DNA of 64,000 nt, from contig JAQFVV010006309.1 in NCBI GenBank assembly GCA_028023455.1, forward strand, positions 3,695,482-3,759,481. Reading direction: 5' to 3'. The notes under the pieces were generated by a model. The model saw only the letters and a program-made list of their open reading frames with translations. It was not told the DNA's origin and made no database searches. The position numbers and the translations under genes were made by a program. Positions within the stretch are counted from its first letter, which is position 1. The number at the start of each line of letters is the position of its first letter. Below, piece by piece: positions 37,927 through 50,154 of the stretch. The stretch is from Epiperipatus broadwayi. Lineage: Eukaryota; Onychophora; Udeonychophora; Euonychophora; Peripatidae.

Positions 37927-38193
37927 CTCCCCCTTTTATTATTATTTCTGCTAAACCTGATAGAGATCTGAATATTGGAGATAATGTAACTCTGGAATGT
38001 CTTGCTACTGGAGAACCTCAACCAAAATTAAGTTGGTTACAAAATGGAACGTCTCTTACTGAAGCGTTTGGAAGTATTTTAGAAGTTTCTTTAGTTAACA
38101 TTACTCAGCGTATGATTAATATGCGATTCGAATGTGAAGCTGATAATGGTATTGGACCACCAGTTCGGGAAGGATTTGTGTTAAATATAAGAT
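37927..38193 (+). CDS. Exon: immunoglobulin domain of an Ig-DB surface protein
   Basis: 267 bp (89 codons), phase 1 at both ends, between acceptor TTTTTTTAG and donor GTGAGT. It encodes one I-set/C2-type Ig domain: Cys25 in NVTLECLATG, the core Trp37 in KLSWLQNG and Cys70 in RFECEADNG form the B-, C- and F-strand signature. The usual Tyr two before the second Cys is Phe. Three N-glycosylation sequons (N20-V-T, N40-G-T, N58-I-T) point to an extracellular location. There is no start codon or signal peptide, so earlier exon(s) must exist. The split last codon (T) joins AT of the exon at 52705 to give Tyr, producing the usual linker I-R-Y-A-P-K-V between Ig domains. Family role (adhesion or ligand binding) is inference. 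Confidence 0.9.
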
Positions 38194-38600
38194 GTGAGTA
38201 AGAAAATAAGAATAACAATTTAACTTTTTTAAATATTTTTTATTTTATCTTCGAAATAAGGCAAACATATACTTCATTACATTACATCTTTTAAGTCAGT
38301 GATTTATTTTAAAAAATTTAAATGTTAAAAAAAAAACTGAGATGAAAAGGAGATAAATATAAATCATTACCCTCCCCCCTCCATTCACTTAAAATTGCTC
38401 ATACAAATAATTACACCGTAGTTTTTTATAATAAAATAATTAAAATGTTTGTATTAAAAATATAAAAAGTTTAAAATGTACTATCGTTATCCACTTACTT
38501 ACTGATAATTAGTTTTATCTTTAATCTCATATGGTTGCATTACTGGTCATGCATAAAGTAAAAACATGTATAGAAATATTTACTTAAATGTATGTATATA

Positions 38601-38640
38601 ACAAATATTTTATTTATATAACAAATATTTTATTTATATA
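38601..38640. repeat. Perfect 20 bp tandem duplication
   Basis: ACAAATATTTTATTTATATA occurs twice in direct succession. Confidence 0.9.
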
Positions 38641-38731
38641 GCTCAATGTTATAAGTTGTAATAATAATAATAGATTACTCCACTGCACATGCGCTTTGAA
38701 AGTGTTAGTAACTATTTCTCCAAAATGGATA

Positions 38732-38905
38732 TGAAGTTTGCTGCGTTTTAATTTTAGAATTATTGATGCAAATTTTGACTTTATATGTTTTAGTCACATC
38801 ATTAGATCAAGCATAATTGTACAAAATTTGTGCTTTAATTTTTTAATTATTGATGTAAATTGCAATTTTATAACGAATGGTCATATCATGACCAGTGGGT
38901 GGAGA
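38732..38905. repeat. Diverged ~90 bp tandem duplication
   Basis: TTTTAATTTTAGAATTATTG, then GTCACATCATTAG, in the first copy parallels CTTTAATTTTTTAATTATTG, then GTCATATCATGAC, in the second. The 72-codon frame across both is a by-product of the duplication. Confidence 0.5.
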
Positions 38906-39699
38906 TTAATCGATGTTCGCTTGGATATATCAGCAGAGATTTTGGGTAATTCTTAGAATTCAAAATATCCATGAAAGCATACTAAATCAGTACCAACAAA
39001 ATGTTTTAATTATAATCAAAAAAAAATTTTGAAAAAGAGATCTATTTCAAAATTAAAAGACATATATTGTTTGTGTGAGTGTAAAAGGATACTAAAGATT
39101 TAAATAACCTGTGACAAGACATTCTTCCCAACAACATCTCATAGAAGAAGAATAAAGAAGAAAGTGTTACTTATCAGATTTGTGGGACTATAAACTGGTT
39201 GCTTAGCATAAAAATCCTAAGCATTAAAACACACACATGTACAAAATACATAAATCAAAAACACAATGTCATATGTTTAAATTATTCAGTTAATAAATTT
39301 TTGATGACAAACTAATATCCATATACATGCATGAAAAAATGAATCCATCTTTCATTTGCTGCTCAAGTTAAGACAGTGGATTAGACAGTGATAATTATAA
39401 GAACAAAATTTAAATAGAGATGATATTACAACTCCCCTCAAATGAGCCGATATTTAAATTTATAGGATAGATTTAATCATTTTATCAACCTTGCAAACAA
39501 ACCCCTATGCCTGATTATACAAAAACCAATAGAGATATTATTAATATCCTATTGCTAATATAAATATTAGTAATAATATTTTGATGAGCAAATTAAAACT
39601 TAGTTGTTGAAGTCATTGTGAGAGAAAAAAGATTAGTGGACCAAAGAAAACTTCATGTATTGAAAATGAAAATAGATAATTTGACCATTACTATTTTAA

Positions 39700-41580
39700 T
39701 GAATAACATTGTAAAGTGAACTAAACTGAAAAATTCTAAATCAGAAACATATATACATAGAGCAACCATTCATAAATGAATAATATGGACATTTTAACTC
39801 CAAGGAAAGAAGAGGAAAAAACTGCTCTAGAAATGAGTTTGCAATGACTATGCAAACTAATCTGTAAATCACAAATACATTCTCATACTGTTTCTTTAGC
39901 AGAAAACTTTTCTTTCTGAAATACTTCAATGCCATCTCTAATTGTAGCTGTCCAATGTATTCTATTTTTTTCATATCTTCTTAATGAAAACAATCAGTAC
40001 TGCAATGTCTTTGAGGTAATCCTTATAATGTAACAGTCTATCTCTCCTATAAAAATCATTTATAAAATATCCTTTTAGGAAGTCTTGCATTGATCATTAA
40101 TTTTACATGACTCTGATGAAGGTGTGATTTTCCAAGAGTGAATTATATAATATCACATCCAGTAAGATGAAAAACATATTGATTGAGTTTATGATCTTGC
40201 CATTGTACTTTTACAATTTTACAGAGTATCCTTAATGTAACTTTTCAAATATGTTTATATGGCTTTGATAGGTATCCAAGTCTCACTTCCATACAATAAA
40301 TTAAATAAAATAATAACTCAATATAAAGCTAACTTAGTTACATTAGTTAATTTACTGTTTTGAAATACACTGCTATTTAATTTGTTAAAAGGAGAATCAG
40401 CATATTGGAGTTTGTGTTGTAACTCATCTAATTCCACTTATTTATGAAACTACCATATTTTTTTCATTTGGTTTACATTTCCAAGTTGATAACAATCCAA
40501 GCTCAATGTTACTGAAGATTTTTCTTCCTTTACTGACTGATAAAAAACTGGAACTAAAATCTTTAAGTGTTGCATTCAAAACATTAAATACATTTTTTAA
40601 ATCATTATTAGTGTACTGTCAATCCAAAAAAAAAAGGAAGTTCTTGTTTTTGATTTTAATCAATTCAGATTAAAAATTCTTCCATCAAACTTATTTCATC
40701 TTTTGATCACTATTTCATTTAGATGCAGATAAGCAATTCTAAATACCATTATCATAAAAATTAATAATAATGATAGAGAACGTACACATTCTTGTTTAAC
40801 ATCACTTTTCATTTCTTATACTTCAGATTTCCCACCTATAATAATAACGCTTTCTCTCATTCCTTTTATGTAGACACTGTATAATATATATAAATTTTGG
40901 TAGTCAACCAATTAATTTCAAAGATATAAAATTGTTTAACTAAATCAAGTGCTATATCCTAGAAAATCATATCTTTTGTGTTTCCTAATTGTCTAAACTT
41001 AAATTGAATCTCTGGTAGGATTCTTCTATGAGTGGAAGCAACCTATACAACAATATCTATAAAAGTATTTTTGCTCTAGTAAATAATTATATTCCATATA
41101 ATTAATGCAATCTTGTCTATTTTTTTTTTTTATTTTTACAAATTGAAACAATAGAAGTATTTTTAAAAATCAGACAGCACAATTTTATGAGTCCACATAT
41201 TCCTAAAAAATTCTGATATATTTGAAGTGATTTAAAACATCACTAAGTATTTCATCGAAACTACAGTCTTTTTATTCTTAAGGTAATGGAGTTTGTTCTG
41301 ACTTCATCTTAATTCTTGCTTCATTATTCAAAAAATGATCAAAATACTTTTTCTACATGTTCAAAATAGCATTGGCATTATAAGAGAGTGTCATTTGCTG
41401 TATTTAATAGCATTGTGATACTGTTTCTTAAGTCCATATGTTATTTTCAGTGCATCATTCAAATGTCTAAAGTGATTGTGATCAGTTAATAATTGCATCT
41501 TCTTTTCAATTATAATAATTTTTAAGCTTTCTTACCAGTTGTTGAACTTCTGCATTTTTTCCCTAGCACTAATTGTATCG
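39700..41580 (-). pseudogene. RTE-like LINE relic (RT domain to C-terminus)
   Basis: Read on the - strand from 41580 down, recognisable blocks occur in the right order: a helix before the RT with ALKITYGLKKQY (about 41470-41430); ILPEIQFKFRQLGNTKDMIF (about 41035-40970), matching the L-P-E-x-Q-x-G-F-R-x-G-R-G-T-x-D-M-I-F block; VKQECVRSLSLL near 40800 for the G-V-K-Q-G-C-x-L-x-P block; and LLYGSETWIPI near 40295, the hallmark L-L-Y-G-S-E-T-W segment. KIVKVQWQDHKLN and LRWAGH-like sequence follow. Stops and frameshifts are frequent and the catalytic F-A-D-D is lost. It is an old dead copy, antisense to the host gene. Confidence 0.8.
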
Positions 41581-42248
41581 ATAATAATTAAAGATTTGCA
41601 ATTCTCAAATGATAATGGATACAAACTTTTATATTTAAACTGTTATATATATCGTGTTATTGTAACTATCAAAGATTGTGTATTATTGAATTTCCAGAAT
41701 ATTATTTCGGCAATGCTATTGATATAAACACAATAGCTATATTGAACAAATAAGTTTATCAAGTAAGAATATTAATATCTCATCAATAATGTTAAAAATA
41801 TTATTGATTTTATCAATTATTCTAATTCCATAACTTATATTTCACCTACATAATTTTACAGTTTCATAGAACATGTTCTTGTCAAGCATATTATATAAAT
41901 AGGGTTAATTTTTTTGTTGCTAATATGATTATTAGATTTTGTATTATTAGTTTTATACAACTCTTCTATCAATAAACATATTACTAAATTTATTTCAAAA
42001 TGAACCTATACATTCTTTGGAAAAATACTAATTCTTCATTTAATATTAAAGAATCTTTATGTTAAATGTTATTAATATTTTTTTTTCTTGCATAATTCCT
42101 TTGTATTTTTTAGGTATTCTCACATATAGAGTATTTCTTTGCTATTTTTATTTATATTGAATTTACTTTATTTGTTATAATTGTATATTCTTTATGTTTT
42201 TTATATCTTTTATTAGAAATAGTTTTTAATTATATTTTTTAACTAATT

Positions 42249-42930
42249 ATGTATTGAACCACTGAACATCACATGATCACTATTTCCTATGCTTATACAA
42301 GCTGTCAAACCAGAGGCAAAATTCTCCATATAGTAGTGCCATCCATTGCAAGCCAAACTTCTTGCATCCATTGCTTATTCAGACTTGCACTGGGTGGCAC
42401 TACTATATGGAGAATTTTAGCCTCTGTTTTAGTTAAGTATTTCCCATAAAATAATATTTCCACTCTTATTTCAATTAATCGAGTTCCTTTTTTTTATTAT
42501 TTAGGATGTTATAAATATTTGTTTTAATCTCTTTTTTAGGTTTTTTTTTTTTTTTTCATGTGTCATAGCATCGGCCGGGGAGTGAACCCACTAACCTGGG
42601 ACAACTGCTTGTAAGGCAGCCTGACCTCTCGACCACCAACGCATCATAATTGTGATTTTTTTTTTAATAATATACCAATAAAATAATGATCAACAATAAT
42701 AATTGCAGAAAAACAGATTTTAAAAATTAGTTTTAAAATTATCAATACAAGCAGTTATTATTATATTATTTAACATTTCTAATGGAAAATTTAATGCAAC
42801 ATAAAATATCATAGGCTAAAATATCTAAGTCAATTTTTGACAATTTTAAGATTTTTAAATAAATTAATATTTATATTAAAAACTTGTGTAAGCATAAGAA
42901 ATTGTGATCATGTGATGTTCAATGGTTTAC
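42249..42930. mobile_element. Matryoshka foldback: outer arms, inner palindrome, nested SINE
   Basis: The outer left arm GAACATCACATGATCACTAT (about 42263-42282) pairs with TTGTGATCATGTGATGTTCA (42900-42920). Arm sequence extends to AACCACTG/CAATGGTT outside and to the GCTTATACA/TGTAAGCATA words inside. Within the loop lies a palindrome at 42312-42427 (CAAAATTCTCCATATAGTAG and its complement), related to repeat C. A third insertion, the - strand SINE, is at 42539-42645. The 55 bp element at 45184-45238 carries just the end sequences of this family. Confidence 0.7.
42539..42645 (-). mobile_element. Ultra-short tRNA-derived SINE, copy 4
   Basis: On the - strand it has TGGTCGAGAGG and GGTTCACTCCC boxes, a class II-like variable region (TTGTCCCAGGTTAGT), and ends in TATGACACATGA plus a long A-run (T-run at 42541-42556 on +). 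The anticodon loop reads CTTACAA if the stem is CTGC/GCAG. It groups with copy 3. It lies inside the foldback element 42249-42930, so it inserted later. Confidence 0.7.
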
Positions 42931-43839
42931 TTAATTCACTGTTTGATTTATAATCTGTTACTCAACTTTTCAAATTAATATAGAAACATTAAAATATTAT
43001 TAAGTGGTTTATAAATTAAAAGTAAATTTATCTTTATAATTTATTAAGTTAAAAATCAATTGTTACATATGAAAATTATAAAAACACTTTCTCTCTCTCT
43101 CTCTCTCTTTTTTTTGCAGCATATTTTTTTAAACCAATCAAATTATACACTGATTCTTTATTATATTTAATATTAATCTCAGACAATAAAAGAACATCAT
43201 TTGAAAGTAATATCATATCATTTACAATCTTCTTAAACACTTTATCAATACTATTTATTTATATCAAAATTAACAGTTTTGACTGTCCTGCAGTCATTAT
43301 CAGAGCTCTTTACAATCCTAACAATAATAGACCAATCAATAATAGAGATGATCTTAATATTCAATAATTGAAATGATTCTAATTTCTTTGACTTCTGTAA
43401 TTATATTTGTAGAAAAAATGATTAATCTGATAAATTTTATATTAAATTTAATTTCACAATTATTATTATTTATATTTAATGACATCAATTTTATTATATA
43501 TATTTGACTTAATCGTATTATATATATTTCTCTAATATCTCTGTTAAATATTGGAAAAGAAAAATAAATGTGCAGTAAGTTTATCATTGCATAGTTATTT
43601 TCAATTTTAAATGCTTTTACTCCCCCCCCCCCTTTTTTTTTTTTACATCTTCTATTTTTTATTCAAAGAAATTGTAATTTTCATCTTTGGTTTTATTTTT
43701 CATTTTCCATAATATATCTTTAATCTTTATTACTTAAATAATATGTTCTTTTATCTTTAAATTTTGTTTTTTTAATGGGTCAATGTTATAATCAAAATCA
43801 ACTAATTTTAATTCATCTATTAAAATTTTGAATATTCTC

Positions 43840-44330
43840 ATTCTGTCTATACCGTCGTAGATTTTCATCCATTATCAGTCCACTGTTGGATAAAAATTTC
43901 TCCAAGTTGAATTCAGGTTTTTTTTAAAACCATGATCTGTTTTCTCACATCACACCAGCAAACTTCTATATTATATCCATCTACTTCATATGTGATCTCT
44001 TTATAGGTCTTTACAATCATTTGTGATCCATTTTCAACTATTCATCTATTATATTCTCTTTTACCAATATGTCCAGCCCCATGCCATTTCATTTGCTTAG
44101 TTATTTCAATAATATCAAAAATACTTATTTGTTCTTTCACCCATGGATTTTTTTGTTTTTGATCTCTTCTTGTTATTTCCAGTATAGGTATCTCCATATT
44201 TTATTGAGATGTCAATGACTCTGTATTATTTTTCCATTATTGTCCAAATCGTTGATCTATAAATAAGAATTGATAAAACACATATTTTTAACCACATAAG
44301 CCTATTTCTTTTTAAACTATGTTATTTTTA
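43840..44330 (-). pseudogene. LINE 3'-end relic with RT C-terminal segment
   Basis: The - strand reads EIPILEITRRDQKQKNPWVK, then IFDIIEITKQMKWHGAGHIG, then KREYNRWIVENG. This is the post-RT segment of a widespread LINE group (pattern M-E-x-x-x-L-x-x-x-x-R-D-x-x-x-N, then K-x-K-W-x-W-A-G-H-x-x-R, then R-W). It is a diverged copy with a few stops (one at about 44220). The 3' part (43850-43990) matches the LINE tails at 54877-55033 and 58854-59062. Confidence 0.7.
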
Positions 44331-45170
44331 CCAAAAGCTCTCCATCTAAGTTTAATTCTATGATTAATTTCAGTAATTATGTTTTCATTTATATTTCTAT
44401 ATTTAATATATTTTTCACATCAATTTTATTTATTTTTTGTCTCTCCCATTCTCTAATATTTGAATATTTATTTTCTTCTTCAGTTTTATTTAATTTTCCT
44501 ATCCCCCCCCTCTTTTTTCCATGTCTAATTCTGTCATAATTTCATCATATTCATATTTATTAATAAAAAAATCCACTGATTCTTTAAATGATTTAAATTG
44601 ACATTTAAATTTTCCAATAAAATCAATTTAGATTCCATTCTTATAAAACAATGATGTCTTTAATCAGCGGATCAGTCATTTATTCTTTATTTATTAATTT
44701 AGTTTTAGATTATAAATGTTTTAAATAACCTCAATACTATCACATATTCTTTTAAATTTATAAAAATAAAATTAAAGACAAATGATTCCCAAGATGCATT
44801 TCATGCAGTGTTCTGGATTATCTACAATCCTAGCATTTTCATATTTTATTATTATATCTACTTTATGTTTCTGTTTGTACATTCTTGTAATCTAGTACAA
44901 TTTAAATGGAGGTATTTGTTTCACAACCATTTCATATCACATAATTTTTTTTTTTAAAGTTAAGCTTTGTTTACAGTTCTTATATCCGTCCATGTTCATC
45001 ATTTTCTTGTGTATATATATATATATTAAAAATACTGTGTTATATATAATACACTGAAATATCAAACACTAGACTAACTATATAAATCATGACCCCCATC
45101 TAGTTATAATGTCTAAAACTCTTGAACTAAAAATCTTACATACAGTTGACAATGCAACATTTTTTATAGT

Positions 45171-45251
45171 TAGAAAATTATAACAGACTAAACTATCCAT
45201 ACAGTAGTGCCACTCAGAAATTGTGATCATGTGATGTTTAGAAAATTATAA
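45171..45251. mobile_element. 55 bp mini-insertion flanked by 13 bp duplications
   Basis: TAGAAAATTATAA at 45171-45183 and 45239-45251 flank 55 bp. Its left half, ATCCATACAGTAGTGCCACT, matches the inner palindrome arm of the 42249 element. Its right half, GAAATTGTGATCATGTGATG, matches that element's outer arm. It thus looks like a deletion derivative that retains only end sequences. Confidence 0.7.
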
Positions 45252-45678
45252 TCTCACTTCTATCTACATTAGTTACGTAGATCATAATGCTAAGATGAAT
45301 AATGAAATGAAATTATAAATCAGCCAATAATTTACTATAATATTATTCAAATTAATTGAGATTAAATGTTTTTAAGGAAAAATTAATAATTAATCACCTT
45401 AAATTCTTGAAAATAAATATCTTTGCATTAATTCACACAATAAGCTGATAAATACAGAAAGCTACAGTATTTCTCATATGTATAAATTTCATCTCTCATC
45501 CAATTTATCACATCTAAACTCTCCCAATAACACTTGCAAACCATCAAGACAATATTACTTATAGACAGAAAATGACAATCACTGTCTATCCTATCTTAAA
45601 TGTTATGAAGATAATAATACATGCCAAAATAACAGACTAAGTTATAAATCATTCAAGAAGTTACTAAAACCTCCTCTT

Positions 45679-46495
45679 GTAATACATTAAAGATCAGCCT
45701 GCCAAGCTATTGTGCATGCGCTTTTTACGAGTGTTAATAATAAATGAATACTTTGACTCCCAACACAAGATATAGTATTTAGGAAAGAATAAAATGAATC
45801 CACTTATTCTATCCAACCCAAATGCTTATATATGGGCAAATCTTAAGTATTGGAAGTGAAAGCGTGAGGATAGACCACTTACTTTAAATTACTGTTTACG
45901 ATGTCTGAATGAATGACATTGGCGAAATTATCTAGAATTTACTAAACGTCATTCTCAAATGAAACTTAACGCTTTTGCTTCCAGTACTTAAGATTTGCCC
46001 ATATATAAGCATTTGGATTGGATAGAATAAGTGGATTCATTTTATTCTTTCCTAAATACTATATCTTGTGTTGGGAGTCACAGTATTCATTTATTATTAA
46101 TACTTGTAAAAAGCGCATGCACAATAGCTTGACAGGCTGATCTTTAATGTATTACAATTTATAAACATGTGCTATATAAAATAAATGCTTATTTACATAT
46201 GTTTAAGTTTCATTTGAGAATGACATTTAGTAAATTCTAGATAATTTCGCCGACGCCATTCATTCAGACATCATAAACAGTAATTTAAAGTGAGTGGTCT
46301 ATCCTCATGCTTTCACTTTCAATACTTAAGATTTGCCTATATATAAGCATTTGGGTTGGATAGAATAAGTGGATTCATTTTATTCTTTCCTAAATACTAT
46401 ATCTTGTGTTGGGAGTCAAAGTATTCATTTATTATTAACACTCGTAAAAAGCGCATGCACAATAGCTTGACAGGCTGATCTTTAATGTATTACAA
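45679..46495. mobile_element. Large palindrome with ~290 bp arms and a partial third copy
   Basis: The left arm 45679-45972 and right arm 46203-46495 are inverted complements at very high identity (for example AAGCTATTGTGCATGCGC and GCGCATGCACAATAGCTT). The spacer 45973-46190 is a second, partial right-arm copy (GTATTTAGGAAAGAATAAAA in the left arm, its complement in both right copies). Sequence is shared with 29062-29312 and 61991-62392. Transcribed, it would give a long double-stranded hairpin. Non-coding. Confidence 0.85.
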
Positions 46496-48399
46496 TTTAT
46501 AAACATGCACTATATAAAATAAATGCTTAAAATCTCCTCTTATAAATTAGTCTAAATTAAATATTTTCAAATTAGAATTAATCATTTTAAAATGTTAAAA
46601 GCAAACTACTCAACATTAATTCATGAAACTCCTAGTTAAAAGTCATGCAAATCATTGTTAAGTCAGTATTATATTTAGACGGAAAAAGAAAAAAACACAC
46701 AATCAATTTTCTATTTGTAGTACATTTAAAAAAAAAATTATGTTTCTATGTTAAAGGTTGATTTCAAAGACAAATGAAAGATAAAAATGGAGGAACAACT
46801 TTTAATGTCAAATTATTTTTTAGCTAACACCCCCCCCCCCCCAAAAAAAAAATATCCTACATTCATTTTTCAGGCATAATACATGTTTATAAACTTTAAC
46901 AAATCCTTAAGCTGTACAATATTTATCAAATGTCTACATATTCCATAAACAAATTACTATTTCATAACAGAAGTCTATTTTCAATAATGTATGAAATAGA
47001 TATATTGTATACAGTAATGGCTTCTAATATCAGATTGCTAAATTATTACATCAGTCAATATTAAAAAAAAACCATGGTCAGAATCTAATAAATATAACAT
47101 ATTTATCTATCATAGTTTAATGTACCTTTAAGCTATGTAAAAATTGCAATCTTCTGTACAGTAATTTCAAAAGCAAATGTTGATTCTATGCTAAACATTT
47201 ATTTTCAATAACAAATGAAACAAATTTTACCAGGCAGTGGCTTTTAATGACAGATTGTTAAATTATTGTAAAAACCAAGATTAAAAGATAAAATGCATAG
47301 TTAGAGTTTAATATTCATAACACATTTTGTAAATAAGTTGAACATACTTTTAAGCTTATAATTATTATTGCAAAGGAAATGATATCATTATAAATTTAAG
47401 ATTTACTCTTAAGCAATGTGAAAGTTTCAGTTTTTTTTCAGTAATTTTCAAATACCCAGAAACATGATTTTAACATTAAAAATGAATTTTCAAAAACAAA
47501 AATCAATAAAATGTAAAATATGTTAACAGCTTTTATATCCATGCAAGATTGTGTCAGCTACATAATGGATTATAACATCATTACATATTATAATATCTTT
47601 AACACATGCTTTATGAAGAATTTAGTTCATCCATAAATATGTTAATATGTATTTATTTGCATTTATGACAGCTGAAATTAGAATATTTGTGACTTTATAA
47701 TAAAAATTCATTAAAAGAAATTATGATCTTTTTAATATTCACACAAGTTTGCCTAACTTTAATTCGATATAGAAATTTAGTTCCAGCAATTACTTCATTT
47801 TTATGAAAAGATTGAATTGTCAACAAGTCATATCAGTTTATTCATTATAAAACTCAAATATTCAAAATCTATACTAGATATTATCTTCAAGATGTTAACA
47901 AAAAAACTATTCTTGTCAGGCAACCATTTTTACGTCATTTTTTTTTTAAAAATTTAGGAAAAAAACTTCAACTTTTATCATGAATTTTTTAGCATTTATT
48001 AATGCAAAATTTTAATTAAATGTAAGTAAATAATGGATTTGAATATATATATTTTGCTTAATCTTTTTTAAACAATATATATATATATTAGATACAAAAA
48101 TGGGTCAACTTTTATTATAATACAGTATTTTTCTATCACTTAGCATGAACAATTTTTTTGTAATTAAATAAATATAAGCAATGAATTTAAATTACTTTGC
48201 ATTTAATTTTTAAATATTTTCTATTTTACCAAACTAATAAATAACTTTGTATTTATATACCTTTGTATCTTTTCAAAAAGTTTCTAAATCCATATTCAAC
48301 TCTAAACCTAGGTTTTTGATATAAATGCTTATCTATCTATATTTTAAACATAAAAATATATAGGAAAATTAGTTGTTACTCAAATAAACAGTTTTACAA
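46496..48399. other. A+T-rich intronic block
   Basis: Apart from a C14-A9 homopolymer junction at 46830-46851, nothing is visible. A weak, diverged ~190 bp periodicity of similar words (AATTATT, GACAGATTGTTAAATTATT, AAAAACCA.G.T) is noticeable at 47030-47320. Confidence 0.4.
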
Positions 48400-48910
48400 A
48401 AGAAAAAAATTGGAAAAAAAAAAAAGCAATTAAAGCACTAAAAAATTACTATTAAAAAATAAAAGGGAAAAGTGCAGACAAAATAAAATTAAAAATATTA
48501 AATATGTAACTATAAAAGCAAATAATAAAGAAATAATAAGCAGAATAAATAATATTATTAATAAAGTAAATAAAAGTAATATAAGAAAAACAAAAAAATA
48601 ATTAATAAAAAAGAAACAACATAATAAATATTTAAACAAAAATAAAAACAACAAAGATGTTTTAGATTGAATTTATAAAATAAAATAGGAACAAAAAATA
48701 AAATAGAGTTGAAGCAATATAAATGTAATCAAAAAATCTATTAATATACTTAACAAAATAACACTGGATATATAAAATAAAACAGAGGAAAATAAAATGA
48801 TCAATGATTCTGACTTGAAATTATTAATGGTTAATTAATACAAAAAATATACAATATGGATATATATAAAAACAGAAAACAAAAGATAGATATGTAGTAA
48901 AATAATAAAA
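48400..48910. repeat. Strongly A-skewed low-complexity tract
   Basis: For ~500 bp the + strand is dominated by A with sparse T and very little C or G (AAATAAAAGG, AATAATAAAG, AAAACAAAAAAAT). This long strand asymmetry produces the Phe/Leu-rich antisense frame at 48430-48654, which is not a gene. Confidence 0.65.
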
Positions 48911-48944
48911 TATAGTATTATATATAAATGTGTAAATCTGGAAT

Positions 48945-49195
48945 GTGTTGACTTATTTATTTAAATCAATTTTAATTAGAAAGTTCTTAATCTAGAACAA
49001 CTGCTCCAGGTCAAGATTCAAAGTAAACTAACAGACTGATGTGATGCATGCAAAATGACCATTTCTATGTTAGAGAATCCTCTTTTTAAATGTATTAGTC
49101 TGTCTGTTTACTTTGATTCATTATCAGGGGTAGTTGTTCTAGGTTAAGTGCTTTCTAATTAAAATTGATTTAAATGGATAACTCCACACATTCAA
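48945..49195. mobile_element. Foldback element
   Basis: Arms of about 95 bp: TTTAAATCAATTTTAATTAG at the left pairs with CTAATTAAAATTGATTTAAA at the right. AGAACAACTGCTCC/GGGTAGTTGTTCT and AAGTAAACTAACAGACTGAT/TTAGTCTGTCTGTTTACTTT pair further in. The loop is about 45 nt. Confidence 0.75.
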
Positions 49196-49275
49196 GATTT
49201 CCATTTAAACATCAATTAAAATTATTGTGTATATACACACAAATAAAATGTCCATTAATTAAAAAACTATTGTAA

Positions 49276-49480
49276 TAACAATAATAAATATAATGGTAAT
49301 TAACTATTATATATAGTCTTTTCAATCCGCGAAAGTACTTTTGGTTAATTCCTTAACCCTCCTCAACTGCTGATAAACTCATTAAAAAAACAGTTGAGGA
49401 AGGTTAAAGAATTAACTGAAAATACTTCTGTGAATTGAAAAGGCTGTATATAATAGTTAATTACTGTTATATTTATTATT
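49276..49480. mobile_element. Foldback element
   Basis: The left arm contains TAATTAACTATTATATATAG, CTTTTCAATCCGCGAAAGTA and AACCCTCCTCAACTG. The right arm contains their complements in reverse order (CAGTTGAGGAAGGTT, ACTTCTGTGAATTGAAAAGG, TATATAATAGTTAATTA). Arms are about 90 bp, loop under 20 nt. Confidence 0.75.
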
Positions 49481-50154
49481 TTTGTTATATATATATATAA
49501 AGTTTATATATTTGGTACAAAGTATACTATAAAAATGTTGGTAAAATATAAAAATTAATAGTACAAAATTATTTTTGAATTCATATAATATTAAATAAAT
49601 AAAAATTAACTATTCACAGTTGTTTTTCTAAAAACAAAAAATCAGTAGTGAGAGCAATGAGAATTGATCAAATATATTTTTATTTATAAAAAATTATTAT
49701 TATATAATTAAAGAGGTAGATGAATAAAAGGTATTTGGTATAAAGTATTTAGTTATATATAAATATAAAATATTGTCTGTATTATTTATGATTAATAACA
49801 CTTCAAATTGCAAAGCATATTTAAGTTTTTAAAATGATTATTAGTATTAAATTATTGGATTTAAATGTTTATATTGAAATTTTTTTTAAAAATAGCTATA
49901 TTTTTTAATATGTATATGAACTCTTATATACTATAGTAATTAACAGATTGCAAATTTTATAATTTAAATCAATGATTACAATTAATAATTAAATGATAAA
50001 TAAAACCATAATATGCAGTATATATAAATATATGTCTTATACAAGAATATTTTTGCACTGAATATTTATTAAATTAAAAAATTATATACTATATATGGTG
50101 TTATATATTTGGAAGTAAATCAGTATTCACACAACTGCTTTTCAATAAAATTTA

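Noticed and set aside
48430-48654. 74-codon Phe/Leu-rich membrane-protein-like frame (-)
   Set aside because: It is the antisense of an A-rich low-complexity tract; composition alone explains the open frame.
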